A stretch of DNA of 64,000 nucleotides, taken from Alphaproteobacteria bacterium UBA1301. Its GTDB lineage: Bacteria > Pseudomonadota > Alphaproteobacteria > Micropepsales > Micropepsaceae. Position 1 is the stretch's first letter. Each line of letters starts with the position of its first letter. The stretch covers positions 78,925 to 142,924 of the forward strand of contig DBUB01000002.1 of the NCBI GenBank assembly GCA_002307725.1. The letters run 5' to 3'. The translations under genes and the position numbers were made by a program. Positions 38,771-48,156 of this stretch are shown here, piece by piece. Below the pieces are notes generated by a model. It did not search any database and was not told where the DNA came from. It was given only the letters and a program-made list of their open reading frames with translations.

Positions 38771-39003
38771 GTTGTTGCGCGGCTCCCATGGGCGGCGCAG
38801 GACCTATCCCGTTTCGCCCCCACCCTGCAAGCCGCGCCCGATTACGGGGTGAATCAAGGCTAACGCGCCGAGGCGCGGCCGGTTGCACCATTTCCTCCCG
38901 CCCGGTGCAATATGACCGTATCAAGAGAATTGCCGTTCCACCGAAATGGGATCTGCCTTTTCAGGTGTTGAACCGGTGTGGGCCTAATTCTGTTCGGGGG
39001 GCA

Positions 39004-39402
39004 TACTTGGCGGATTTCGATACATCGAAAATCGCGCACCTCTTGGTGCTTGCGGAGCGCGGGGCGGTCGCATTCCGCCACTACGACAACGCCCATTATT
39101 AGACGCCCGCCGCATCGCAGTGAAACCAGGAACCAAGGATCATCGGCAATTGCTATGCCGGGATCGACCACAACAAGCTGCGTCCGTTCCTGGCCCTGAC
39201 GCGAACGACGCAAAGCCCGCAAGAATGTCTCGACTGCGATGTGGCAACCGGCTGTGCCTGGTGCTCAGGCTACAATTACGACAGCGCGTCGAGTAGCACA
39301 TTATTTATGCGTGCCATCTTCGTGTGCAAAATGCACAAGGCGCGCATGCGGGCAAACGCCTATTACTCGGCCAAGCTGGACCGGAAGACCGCCAAGACCT
39401 GA
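39004..39402 (+). pseudogene. Deleted remnant of a radical-SAM peptide maturase (SPASM type)
   Basis: Two pieces survive. The first (39004-39102) reads LADFDTSKIAHLLVLAERGAVAFRHYDNAHY and stops at TAG; it resembles the N-terminal region of CXXX-repeat peptide maturases (usually ...FCHYDNP..). The second (39124-39402) is a 92-codon open frame containing SPQECLDCDVATGCAWC, then CKMHKARMRANAYY. Its cysteine pattern C-x2-C-x5-C-x2-C, with a later C, is that of the C-terminal SPASM auxiliary Fe-S domain of those maturases. The radical-SAM core with CxxxCxxC is missing. No intact precursor peptide with CXXX repeats was found nearby. The rest of 38771-39738 shows nothing coding. Confidence 0.5.
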
Positions 39403-39738
39403 CGCGTTGCAACGGCCCTTCTGCCACTTTTACAGCCGGCTTGCGACAGCGCGAAATGGGCAATTCGTACGTCGATGGATCTACTGACTTCGTCCTTAAT
39501 GAATTGTGGACGATGGGAGTTCTTGCGGCGCTGATTTGAGTTCGTGTAGGCGTGTCCCATATCTGTAACAAATTATCCCACACAGGCTTGCTGCCGAAAA
39601 CCAATGGGCGAACCATTCTTCTTTCATCGCTATGCTGCCGGGACAGGCTGGTATGGACTGAACGTCCTTACCCGTCCAATTGTCCGCGAGTCTCGGTCAC
39701 CCGAGGCCGGCCGCACGACTGAACACAAAGAGACGACC

Positions 39739-40299
39739 TTGCCCGGGGGTAAACCACACGCAACGCCAAGACGCGGCCTCGCATTATTGAGTGCCGTGTT
39801 GGTTTGCGTTGTGCTGGCGCCGCCGCTTGCGGCTGCTGACGTTTCGCCCGCCGATCTCAATGCCGCGGTGCGCTCGCTCGGGTTCCTGTCGTCACTGCAA
39901 AACCGCTCTTCGATTGTGATTGGTGTCGTCTACAACGGCGCCGATCCCGCGTCGAAGGCGCAAGCAGCCCGCGCCGCCGCCGAATTGGTGCGTCTTGCCG
40001 GTCCTCGCTCCGCCACGATCGCGGCGTTTGTCGTAGCGGCGCAAGACTTGGGATCGCAACATTACGACGCGATCTATCTGATGGGACTGCCGGCTGAGAC
40101 CAGCCGTGCCGTTTCCGACTTCGTCCGGCGCCAAGGCGTCGTTTCGGTTTCTTACGATCCCGCGTGCCTGGAGATGCAGACCTGCGTGCTACTGGTACAG
40201 GCCCGCACGAGCATGTCCGTTGTTCTGGATACCGCACTCGCTAAGGCGGCGGGTGCGAAATTCTCCACAGTGTTTACGATGTTGGTGAAACGCAAATGA
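39739..40299 (+). CDS. Secreted YfiR/DUF4154-like protein
   Basis: A 186-residue protein from the TTG at 39739 (AAGAGA five bases upstream), starting with a signal peptide (RRGLALLSAVLVCVVLAPPLAAA). A longer frame begins at 39604. The mature part (ADLNAAVRSLGFLSSLQNRSSIVIGVVYNG ... YDAIYLMGLPAE ... VVSVSYDPACLEMQTCVLLVQARTSMSVVLDT) resembles the YfiR-like/DUF4154 periplasmic domain often encoded with a TonB receptor and a sensor kinase. It overlaps the TonB receptor start (ATGA). It probably senses or relays a periplasmic signal (inference). Confidence 0.65.
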   Translation: MPGGKPHATPRRGLALLSAVLVCVVLAPPLAAADVSPADLNAAVRSLGFLSSLQNRSSIVIGVVYNGADPASKAQAARAAAELVRLAGPRSATIAAFVVAAQDLGSQHYDAIYLMGLPAETSRAVSDFVRRQGVVSVSYDPACLEMQTCVLLVQARTSMSVVLDTALAKAAGAKFSTVFTMLVKRK

Positions 40300-42281
40300 G
40301 TAAGATCCCAACTCTGCCGTTCGCGGCGCTTCTACTGTTGTCGGCGGCAAATGCCCAGTCGATGGATTACGGATCGATCGAACAGCTCTTCGGCGAGCCG
40401 GCAACCACGAGCGCAACCGGGTCGCCGCAACGCGCCACTGAGGTCGCCGCCAACATGACCATTGTGACCCGTGATGAGATCGCTCGTTCCGGTGCGCGCG
40501 ACATCCCGGGAATCTTGCGCCATGTTGCCGGCGTTGATGTGCTGCAATGGGCGAACGACAATTTTGACGTCTCGGCGCGCGGCTACAATCAGGCCTATTC
40601 CGCCCGGACCCTGGTTTTGATCGACGGCCGCCAAGTCTATGTCGATTCCTTTGGCTTCACGCCTTGGAGTGCGCTTCCGGTCGAACTCGGCGCCATCCGT
40701 CAGATCGAGGTCGTCAAGGGTCCCAATGCAGCGCTGTTTGGCTTCAACGCCGTGGCGGGCGTGATCAACATCATCACCAACAATCCGCGCTACGACGACG
40801 TAACGACGGCCTCTCTGCGCTATGGCAGCCAGAACATGGCGGAAGCTTCGGGCGCGATGCGCTTCGCGCTCGGACAGGATGTCTTCTTGCGGCTTTCCGC
40901 CGGCTACCGCTCGGACAAATCGTTCGGCACTTCCAATCCGCTACCGGTCGATGGCGTGCCGCGGCCCAAGAACGATCGCACCTCGGTGGATGCCGACGCG
41001 GTCTTCCGTCTGCCCGCGGACATCGAACTTGAACTCGAAGCCAGTCACACCCAGGCCAATCAGAACGAGGTTTCCGGAGGCTATAAGCTCCAAACGTCGG
41101 AATACGGCACCAATTCCGTGCTGGCGCGGCTGTTGGCCGATAGCGGCTGGGGCCTGGTGCGCTTGACCGGCTATTCGAACTGGTTTGCCTGGACGCGAGC
41201 GGTCGGTGCGGGAAACGTTGCGCCCAAGCTGATGAACCAAGTCACGGTCATCCAGGCCGAAGACGCCTTCAGTGTCACCCCCAATCACACTATCCGCCTC
41301 GCCGCCGAGTATCGTCATAACGAGGTAGGTCCGCGCGATGGCAGCGACGGCTGGGTCGCATTCGATGCCGGTTCCGCTTCGGCGATGTGGAATTGGCAGA
41401 TTTTTCCAGATCTGTCCTGGACCAGCGCTTTGCGCTTCGACAGCGTCTCTTACGATAGCAAGCTCGCCAAAAGCAGTACCAGACAAACCTCGATTGCAGG
41501 TGCACCGCTGCAAATCGATCAATGGAGCTTCAATGCCGGATTGGTCTGGAACGCGACAGCGAGTGATACGCTGCGGTTGATCGCCTCGCGCGGCGTTCAG
41601 CTTCCCAATCTCGTTCAGGTGTGGGATGCCGCCGCTGGTCAAGCCGAAGTCTCCGACCCGACATTGCGCTTGCGGCCATCCTCGGTGACCAACGTCGAGG
41701 TGTTATGGAACCGGCATTTCACTGCCATCAACGCGCGCATGCAGGTTGGCGTGTTCCATCAGGAAACCACCGACGTCATCTCGACCGGCAGCGGCACCGT
41801 CGACGTACCGGGATCACCGGGCATGGCGCCGGCGAATGTCGGCTCCTCGCAAGCGACGGGTCTTGAAATCGGCTGGAACGGCCAATTATTCGCAACCTGG
41901 ACCTGGTCGGTGAGCTATCGCTTCGAGCTCATTAACGACAATTACGTCAAAGGCACCGGCCGCACCGATCTTGTCAATTACGAAGACACCACACCGCAAC
42001 ATGTCGCTAAAGCCGGTCTCGGCTGGACCTCGGGCCCTTGGGAAGCCAACGCCTACATGCATTTCCAATCGGAGTCGGCGGGTTTGCGCCGTTTCGGGCC
42101 GGGGCGTCTGCTTGTTCCGATTCAGCCCTTTACTTCGATCGATGCCCGGCTGGCCTATCGCCTGACGGATCAATTCTTGCTGGCAATTTCGGGCCAGGAT
42201 TTGTTCAACGCGCAGCAGCAACAGACCTCAGGGCCAAACGTCGAACGCCAGTTCTTCGTCACCCTCGCATTTGATATGTAA
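40296..42281 (+). CDS. TonB-dependent outer-membrane receptor
   Basis: A 661-residue TonB-dependent receptor. It has a signal peptide (PFAALLLLSAANAQS), then a plug domain: ATEVAANMTIVTRDEIARSGARDIPGILRHVAGVDV and IEVVKGPNAALFGFNAVAGVINIIT. A beta barrel ends in the terminal aromatic signature FFVTLAFDM. The cargo is unknown. The N-terminal residues before the plug are too short for a signalling domain, so regulation would come through the kinase encoded next. It is the middle gene of a three-gene operon. Confidence 0.95.
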   Translation: MSKIPTLPFAALLLLSAANAQSMDYGSIEQLFGEPATTSATGSPQRATEVAANMTIVTRDEIARSGARDIPGILRHVAGVDVLQWANDNFDVSARGYNQAYSARTLVLIDGRQVYVDSFGFTPWSALPVELGAIRQIEVVKGPNAALFGFNAVAGVINIITNNPRYDDVTTASLRYGSQNMAEASGAMRFALGQDVFLRLSAGYRSDKSFGTSNPLPVDGVPRPKNDRTSVDADAVFRLPADIELELEASHTQANQNEVSGGYKLQTSEYGTNSVLARLLADSGWGLVRLTGYSNWFAWTRAVGAGNVAPKLMNQVTVIQAEDAFSVTPNHTIRLAAEYRHNEVGPRDGSDGWVAFDAGSASAMWNWQIFPDLSWTSALRFDSVSYDSKLAKSSTRQTSIAGAPLQIDQWSFNAGLVWNATASDTLRLIASRGVQLPNLVQVWDAAAGQAEVSDPTLRLRPSSVTNVEVLWNRHFTAINARMQVGVFHQETTDVISTGSGTVDVPGSPGMAPANVGSSQATGLEIGWNGQLFATWTWSVSYRFELINDNYVKGTGRTDLVNYEDTTPQHVAKAGLGWTSGPWEANAYMHFQSESAGLRRFGPGRLLVPIQPFTSIDARLAYRLTDQFLLAISGQDLFNAQQQQTSGPNVERQFFVTLAFDM

Positions 42282-42286
42282 TATCC

Positions 42287-44971
42287 ATGGGCGACACGGA
42301 CCTTTTTTGGCAGATCACCGTGGTTGAGGCACTTCTCAATCTGGCGATTTTTGCCGTGGCCGTGATCGCTTATGGCCCGGTCAATATCCTTGCCGCCCGT
42401 CTGCGCGCCACGACCTCGATTCCGCTGGGAACAGCGACCGGTGTTTTGTTCGGGATCGCCACCGCAATCACCGTGTTGCAGCCGGTGCATCTCATCGGCG
42501 GCGCGCCGACCGGCAGCCAGACGGTTCTGCTCGCGCTCGCCGGTCTGTTGGGGGGACCATTTGCGGCGCTGGCGGCAGTGCTGATCGCCTGCACGGCGCA
42601 GCTTGTACCGTATCTGCAAGGCCTGCCGCTCGACGGTTTCGGCCTGACCATCCTGGCGGTTGCGGCGGCGGCGGGTGTGATGTTGCGTTTCGGCCTCGAC
42701 CGGTTTGCCCATGTGAGCGGCGTCTCCTACTGGCACTTTCCAATTCTGGGCAGCCTTTCGGCGGTGCTCGATCTGGCGGCGCAGTGGGTTTTCCAGGGCG
42801 GACCCGCTGCCACTCTGTCGGCGGCGCCGACCTTGTCGGCCCATGTCATCGAAATCACGATTTTGGGGACGTTGCTGCTGCATGAAAAGCGCCGCCACGA
42901 AACCGAACAGGATTTGCGCGCCAGCGAGCTACGCCTCGCCAACCAGGCCCGCGAACTTGCCGCCCAAACCGAGGAACTGGCGGCACAGGCGCGCGAACTC
43001 GCCGCCGCCCGCGACGCCGCCGAGGCCGCCGACCGGGCCAAAAGCGAATTCCTCGCCAATATGAGCCATGAAATCCGCACGCCCATGAACGGCGTCATCG
43101 GTATGGCGGGGCTGCTGCTCGAAACCGATCTCGACGACGAACAGCGCCGCTATGCCGAAACGGTGTGCGAATCCGGCGAAGCGTTGATCGACATCGTCAA
43201 CGATATTCTCGACATCTCCAAGCTCGAGGCTGGACGGCTGGAACTCGAGAACATCGAATTCGACCTTGGCGATCTCGCCGACAAGGCGGCCGGGCTCTTG
43301 CTCGCCAAGGCGCGCGAGAAGGGAATCGACATCGGCGTGTTCGTAGCGCCCGAGGCGTGCGGCAGCTTCCGCGGCGATCCCTCGCGGCTCCGGCAGATTC
43401 TGCTCAATCTCATCGGCAATGCGATCAAGTTCACCGACAAAGGCGGGGTCGCCTTGCAGGTCTTTGCCGTGCCTGACGACAGCGATGCGGCGCGCCTTCG
43501 CTTCGAGATCACCGATACCGGCATTGGCATTCCCGATGAACGCCAACAGCGGCTGTTCAAGAAGTTCAGCCAACTCGACAGTTCGATAACGCGCCGCTAC
43601 GGCGGCACTGGATTGGGACTCGCCATCTGCAAAGAACTGGTCGAGGCGATGGGTGGCGAGATCGGCGTCACCTCCGAACCAAGCAATGGGTCGACGTTCT
43701 GGTTCGAACTGCCGCTGGTCCAATCGACCGCGGCGAAAGATCAGCCCGCGTTCCTGCCGCAGCGGCGGATGCGGGCGCTGGTGGTCGATGAAGTGCCACT
43801 GATCGGCTACCTCACGCGCCGTCACCTCGAATGTTTCGGCTTCGAAGTCACCACTGCGCTGAGCCCGTTCGCGGTCCTCAGTGAAATCGACCGGGCCGAG
43901 CGCGATGAGCAACCGTTCGATCTGGCGGTGTTCGATCACGTCATGCCCATTCTGCCCGGCGACCGCTTGGCCGCCCGCGTGCGGGCGCTGCCGGCGGGCG
44001 CAGCGATCAAGCTCATTCTGCTCACCTCGGCCGGACGCGACAGAATCGAAGATCCGTCCGCCGTCGATGCCGTCTTGGAAAAGCCGCTGCAGACACGCGC
44101 CTTCGGCGATTGTCTTGCGGCTATTTTTGCCCCGGCACGGCGTCAACCAGTGCCCTCTGGTGCGCCCAAGCGTACCACACCAATCTCCGGGCGCGGTTTG
44201 ACCGTATTGCTGGCGGAGGACAACCGGGTCAATCAGGACGTGGCGCGCACGATCCTCACCCGTGCCGGCCATCGCGTCGACATCGCCGAGAACGGCAAGA
44301 TGGCGGTCGATGCCGTGCGCCGCAACGCCTACGACGTCGTCTTGATGGACGTACAGATGCCGGAGATGGACGGCATTGAGGCCGTCAGGCTGATCCGCGC
44401 CCTGCCGCGTCCGCTCCGCGCCGTGCCCGTCATCGCCATGACCGCCAATGCCATGGCAGGGGCCCGCGACGAATATCTCGCCGCCGGCATGGACGACTAC
44501 ATCTGCAAGCCGGTGCAGCCCAAGGTATTGATCGCGAAGCTCGCCGCACTTGCCGCCGCGAAATTCGGCCCTCCAGAGCGTCCCGCCGCAATCCCCGCCA
44601 CAGCGCTGGAACCGGTGCTCGACGAACAGAACCTGAGTGACCTTTTGGAAGCGGTTCTCACCGAAAAGACCATCGGCTTTGTCGAAGTGTTCTTAAGTGA
44701 TGCCGCCGAACGGCTCATCCAGATCGACGCGGCGATTGCGGACGGTGACCTCGACGCCTGCCGGCGGGCCGCCCATTCGCTGATCAGCATGGCCGGCACC
44801 TTCGGCGCCATGCGGATGAGTGCTTTGTCGCGGCAACTGGAAAACGCGTGCAAGAACGCCGATGCGGAAGAGGCCGTTGCCCTGGCCGGGCGGCTGCACG
44901 TCTGCGGCAAGGAGAGCGCTGCAGCCTTGTTGGATTGGATGGCGAAAAGCCGGGCCGCCGCGCCGCTTTGA
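42287..44971 (+). CDS. Hybrid sensor histidine kinase with 5TMR-LYT-like input, two receivers and Hpt
   Basis: An 894-residue membrane phosphorelay kinase. Residues 1-205 form five or six membrane helices with the LytS-like segment VLLALAGLLGGPFAALAAVLIACTA. A Glu/Ala-rich coil follows, then the HisKA domain (NMSHEIRTPMNGVIGMAGLL) and ATPase (RRYGGTGLGLAICKELVEAMGG). REC1 has VVDE, phospho-Asp in AVFDHVMP, and LEKP. REC2 has LLAEDN, LMDVQMPEMDG, and CKPVQP. The C-terminal Hpt has AAHSLISMAGTFGA. All phosphotransfer residues look intact. Five bases after the TonB receptor; no DNA-binding output, so its target lies elsewhere. Confidence 0.93.
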   Translation: MGDTDLFWQITVVEALLNLAIFAVAVIAYGPVNILAARLRATTSIPLGTATGVLFGIATAITVLQPVHLIGGAPTGSQTVLLALAGLLGGPFAALAAVLIACTAQLVPYLQGLPLDGFGLTILAVAAAAGVMLRFGLDRFAHVSGVSYWHFPILGSLSAVLDLAAQWVFQGGPAATLSAAPTLSAHVIEITILGTLLLHEKRRHETEQDLRASELRLANQARELAAQTEELAAQARELAAARDAAEAADRAKSEFLANMSHEIRTPMNGVIGMAGLLLETDLDDEQRRYAETVCESGEALIDIVNDILDISKLEAGRLELENIEFDLGDLADKAAGLLLAKAREKGIDIGVFVAPEACGSFRGDPSRLRQILLNLIGNAIKFTDKGGVALQVFAVPDDSDAARLRFEITDTGIGIPDERQQRLFKKFSQLDSSITRRYGGTGLGLAICKELVEAMGGEIGVTSEPSNGSTFWFELPLVQSTAAKDQPAFLPQRRMRALVVDEVPLIGYLTRRHLECFGFEVTTALSPFAVLSEIDRAERDEQPFDLAVFDHVMPILPGDRLAARVRALPAGAAIKLILLTSAGRDRIEDPSAVDAVLEKPLQTRAFGDCLAAIFAPARRQPVPSGAPKRTTPISGRGLTVLLAEDNRVNQDVARTILTRAGHRVDIAENGKMAVDAVRRNAYDVVLMDVQMPEMDGIEAVRLIRALPRPLRAVPVIAMTANAMAGARDEYLAAGMDDYICKPVQPKVLIAKLAALAAAKFGPPERPAAIPATALEPVLDEQNLSDLLEAVLTEKTIGFVEVFLSDAAERLIQIDAAIADGDLDACRRAAHSLISMAGTFGAMRMSALSRQLENACKNADAEEAVALAGRLHVCGKESAAALLDWMAKSRAAAPL

Positions 44972-45117
44972 TCCCTCACGCATCGTGCAAATCGCGCAAT
45001 TGGCCGTTCCCAGGAGCTGGCCAATCATTAACTTTTGCGCCTTTTGCCCCACACCTCGCGGAGTAGCAAAAAACCACTCGGATGTAGGTGACAACCCATT
45101 GATCCTATTAGGAGAAA

Positions 45118-45193
45118 TGGTGGAGCTGAGCGGAATCGAACCGCTGGCCTCCTCATTGCGAACGAGGCGCTCTCCCAACTGAGCTACAGCCCC
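45118..45193 (-). tRNA. tRNA-Ala (CGC)
   Basis: A 76-base cloverleaf: acceptor GGGGCTG with 3' CCA encoded, D arm AGCTCAGTTGGGAGAGC, anticodon stem CCTCG/TGAGG around loop TTCGCAA (anticodon CGC), and T arm GCGGTTCGATTCCGC. It reads the GCG codon and closely resembles other bacterial tRNA-Ala sequences. Confidence 0.96.
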
Positions 45194-45366
45194 TAACCAA
45201 GGGTCCCCGCCCCCGGACGGACCGGCAACGGGATGGGGGGCGTATGTAGGAAGCGGCCTATCGCGCTGTCAAGCGGGACCTAGCAACCGTCTTGTCGCTA
45301 CAGACATTTTCTTGTCGTGCGCCCCGTTCACTGGCGCTTTACTATGTTGGTTTATTGCCAGGAACG

Positions 45367-45834
45367 ATGCGCAAACATCTTCTTCTCCCGGTTCTTTTGG
45401 CGGCAGCTTTGGCTGTTCCCGGGCCCGCGGCCTTTGCGGCGGAAACCGCCGCTACCGCCGAAAAGCCCGCCAAAGACAAAAAGGACAAGAAGGACGCGGT
45501 CCACAAGATCGCCCAGTCCGATAGCTATTTGATGGTGGACCCGCTTTATTCCTCTATCATCGATGGCAGCCGGCCGCTCGGTCTTCTGATGATCGGCATA
45601 GGCCTCGACGTGCCCGATCCAGAGTTGCGCGACAAAATCGAGCGCGACATGCCACAGCTCAGAGACGGTTACGTCCGCAGTCTGATGGCCTACACGGCCA
45701 TCAACGTGCGTTCGTGGCGCCAGCCCGATGTGGCAGCGATTGCCGACCGCTTGCAAGGCGTGACTGATCGCATTCTGCGAAAAAAGGGGGCGCGGGTTCT
45801 GCTGGCACAAGTGGCGATTCAGCTCAACCAATAG
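45367..45834 (+). CDS. Secreted FliL-like protein of unknown role
   Basis: A 155-residue protein with a signal peptide (KHLLLPVLLAAALAVPGPAAFA) and a Lys/Asp-rich linker (EKPAKDKKDKKD). A domain follows beginning SYLMVDPLYSSIIDGSRPLGLLMIGIGLDV and ending RLQGVTDRILRKKGARVLLAQVAIQ. The latter resembles the periplasmic domain of flagellar FliL (xxYxxLDPFTVNL...), but no membrane anchor remains after cleavage and no flagellar genes are near, so a flagellar function is doubtful. The ATG at 45367 is chosen for the signal peptide. Confidence 0.65.
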   Translation: MRKHLLLPVLLAAALAVPGPAAFAAETAATAEKPAKDKKDKKDAVHKIAQSDSYLMVDPLYSSIIDGSRPLGLLMIGIGLDVPDPELRDKIERDMPQLRDGYVRSLMAYTAINVRSWRQPDVAAIADRLQGVTDRILRKKGARVLLAQVAIQLNQ

Positions 45835-45987
45835 AGCGCTTTCCGGAAAAGTAGTGCCAAGAGGGCGAGAGCTACCGCGAACGACGCGTATTTGGCGGTT
45901 TTCCATTCGAAAACGCGGCGAAACAAAGTTCGTCGCACGCCGCGTTTGATCTGGCATAATACCGGTTGCTCGGATCGGATTGTTCTC

Positions 45988-47418
45988 ATGACACAACTTC
46001 CACGCGTCGCCCCGGTGCTCGCCGCTGCCCTTAGCGGCGGTGCGATTTTCTTGTCGATGGGCCTGGCCGGAACCGTTTCACCGGGACTGGGCGCGCTGTG
46101 GATCCTGGCACTCTTGGCACCGGTACCGGTGTTGTGGTTCGCCTTCCGCGCAGAACATGGCTGGGTCGCATTCCTGGTGGCGCTGGCGGCCTACGCCCTC
46201 GGAAGCTGCAACATTCTACCCGCCTATGCCGGAACTTTGTCACCGCTGGCGCTGGTGCTGGCGATTCTCGTGCCCGCATTGCTGTTTGCCGGCGCGGTCG
46301 TGGCGGCGCGGTTCGTGAGCCTTCGCGTCACGCCCATCACGGCGGTCATCGCCTTCGCCTTCTTCTGGACCGGCTTCGACTATCTGCTGTCGCTCGGCCC
46401 CAACGGCACTGCGGCCTCGCCTGCGTATGCCCAAGTTGGCATGCCGTGGATGATCCAAGTCGCCGCGCTGTTCGGCGTCTGGGCGATCACCTTCGTCGTG
46501 GCTTTCTTCGCCGCGGCCTTGGCAATGGCTGCCGCCACGCGCCAGCGCCTGTTTGCCGTTCTCGCCGCCGGTATTTTGTTTCTCAATCTGGGATACGGCT
46601 TCTATCGCATCACGACTGCGCCCACGAGCCCAATAGTTGCTGTCGGTCTCGCCGCCAATGACGATCTGGTGCCGCTCCGCTTTAAGCAAGACGAAGTCAG
46701 CGCCCTGAAAGTCGTGAAAGCCTATGCTGATGTCGGCCGGACGCTGGCGCAGCAGCAGGCCACACTGATCGTCTTTCCCGAACGCACTGCCGTACTGAAG
46801 CCGGAGTGGCGCGACGCGGCGAATGCGGAACTGGAGACGGTCGCCCATGTCGGTCACGCCGCGGTGGTGATGGGATTCGATGATCGCCAAAAGCCGCGCC
46901 ACAATGCGGCGTTCTATTACTTCGCCAACGGTGCGGCGCCGCAGAGCTATTTCAAGCGCCATCTGGTGCCCGGCCTCGAGAGCGTGTTTGAGCCCGGCGA
47001 CAAGAGCTTCATGACCAGCGATTTCACTGGCGTCACCATCTGCAAGGACATGGATTTTCCCGCCACGCTGCGCGCGTATTCGCAATTGCAGCCGACGCTC
47101 TATGCGGTACCGGCCTGGGATTTCGGCAACGACGGTGCCTGGCATGCCCGGCTCGCCATTCTGCGCGGGGTAGAGAACGGTTTTGCCGTAGCGCGCGCCG
47201 CCAACAACGGGTTCCTCACCGTCAGCGATGCCTATGGCCGGGTGATTGCCGCCAAACCCTCCACAGGCGGCGGCATGGTCACGCTCCGGACTGATGTGGC
47301 GCGCGGGCCGGGCCGGACACTTTATGCCCAAACCGGCGACGGGCTTGGCCAGATTGCACTCGTGATGAGCCTGGTGCTGCTCGGCGTGGCGGTGGCGGCG
47401 ACTAAGCGCCCGGAGTAA
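45988..47418 (+). CDS. Apolipoprotein N-acyltransferase-like membrane nitrilase
   Basis: A 476-residue protein with about seven membrane helices in residues 1-215, then a carbon-nitrogen hydrolase domain as in Lnt. The catalytic triad is likely: Glu in LIVFPERTAVL, Lys in SYFKRHLVPGLESVFEPG, and Cys in GVTICKDMDFP. The later NGFAVARAANNGFLTVSDAYG matches the Lnt-type NxGxSxxxDxxG region. A final membrane helix follows (IALVMSLVLLGVAVAA). Its motifs deviate from housekeeping Lnt (ICYE is ICKD), so it may be a paralogue with another acyl acceptor (inference). It lies ten bases before znuC. Confidence 0.75.
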   Translation: MTQLPRVAPVLAAALSGGAIFLSMGLAGTVSPGLGALWILALLAPVPVLWFAFRAEHGWVAFLVALAAYALGSCNILPAYAGTLSPLALVLAILVPALLFAGAVVAARFVSLRVTPITAVIAFAFFWTGFDYLLSLGPNGTAASPAYAQVGMPWMIQVAALFGVWAITFVVAFFAAALAMAAATRQRLFAVLAAGILFLNLGYGFYRITTAPTSPIVAVGLAANDDLVPLRFKQDEVSALKVVKAYADVGRTLAQQQATLIVFPERTAVLKPEWRDAANAELETVAHVGHAAVVMGFDDRQKPRHNAAFYYFANGAAPQSYFKRHLVPGLESVFEPGDKSFMTSDFTGVTICKDMDFPATLRAYSQLQPTLYAVPAWDFGNDGAWHARLAILRGVENGFAVARAANNGFLTVSDAYGRVIAAKPSTGGGMVTLRTDVARGPGRTLYAQTGDGLGQIALVMSLVLLGVAVAATKRPE

Positions 47419-47427
47419 GAAGCGCCC

Positions 47428-48156
47428 ATGACTGAGCCTTTGATCACCGCCCATCACCTGACGCTCGCGGCTGGATGCTTGACGATCTTGAACGATGTCT
47501 CGCTGGCGATTCATCCCGGCGAGATCGTCACCCTGATCGGTCCCAACGGATCGGGCAAAACGACGCTGTTGAAAGCATTGCTTGGTCTCGTTCGTGTCAA
47601 AGGCGACATCACCCGCCGTCCCGGCCTCAAGGTCGGTTATGTACCGCAGCAGTTCACCCCCGATCCCAGCCTGCCGATGACAGTGCACCGTTTTCTCGAC
47701 CTTTTCGCCGGACACCAAGCGGGTTGGGCGGCGCTCAAACGCGTCGGCATTGCCGATGCGCACGACCGTCAGCTTAGCGCTCTGTCAGGCGGGGAAATCG
47801 CCCGGGTGCTGCTGGCGCGGGCTGTTGCCGGAAAACCCGATCTGTTGGTGCTTGATGAACCGCTGGCGGGCGTCGATGTTGCGGGCGAGGCCGCACTTTA
47901 TCACCTCATCGCTGAGCTGCGCGACGAACTGAATTGCGGCATCCTTCTGGTCAGTCACGATTTGCACGTGGTGATGGGAAAATCTGACCGCGTGATCTGC
48001 CTCAATCATCATATCTGTTGCGAAGGCGATGCGCACGACGTGCGACGTGATCCTGCCTTCATCGAACTGTTCGGCGCCCGCGGCGAGCTGGCGCTTTATC
48101 CCCATCACCACGACCACGCCCATTCGCTGGCCGGCGAAACCCTTCATGATCATTGA
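47428..48156 (+). CDS. znuC: Zinc ABC transporter ATP-binding protein ZnuC
   Basis: A 242-residue ABC ATPase. Walker A GPNGSGKTTLLKALLG, Q loop KVGYVPQQF, signature ALSGGEIARVLLARAV, Walker B LLVLDEPLAGVD, and H loop LVSHDLHVVMG. The His-rich C terminus (YPHHHDHAHSLAGETLHDH) is typical of metal-importing ZnuC proteins. Its 3' end overlaps znuB by 11 bases. No periplasmic binding protein gene is adjacent. Confidence 0.92.
   Translation: MTEPLITAHHLTLAAGCLTILNDVSLAIHPGEIVTLIGPNGSGKTTLLKALLGLVRVKGDITRRPGLKVGYVPQQFTPDPSLPMTVHRFLDLFAGHQAGWAALKRVGIADAHDRQLSALSGGEIARVLLARAVAGKPDLLVLDEPLAGVDVAGEAALYHLIAELRDELNCGILLVSHDLHVVMGKSDRVICLNHHICCEGDAHDVRRDPAFIELFGARGELALYPHHHDHAHSLAGETLHDH

Noticed and set aside
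38860..39222. 120-codon minus-strand frame
   Set aside because: Opposite the radical-SAM remnant; composition is that of a shadow frame.
45367..45834. Flagellar FliL
   Set aside because: Weak similarity only, cleaved signal peptide instead of an anchor, and no flagellar neighbours; kept as FliL-like.
46240..47763. 507-codon open frame opposite the Lnt-like gene and znuC
   Set aside because: Spans two certain genes antisense; Arg/His/Gln-rich shadow.
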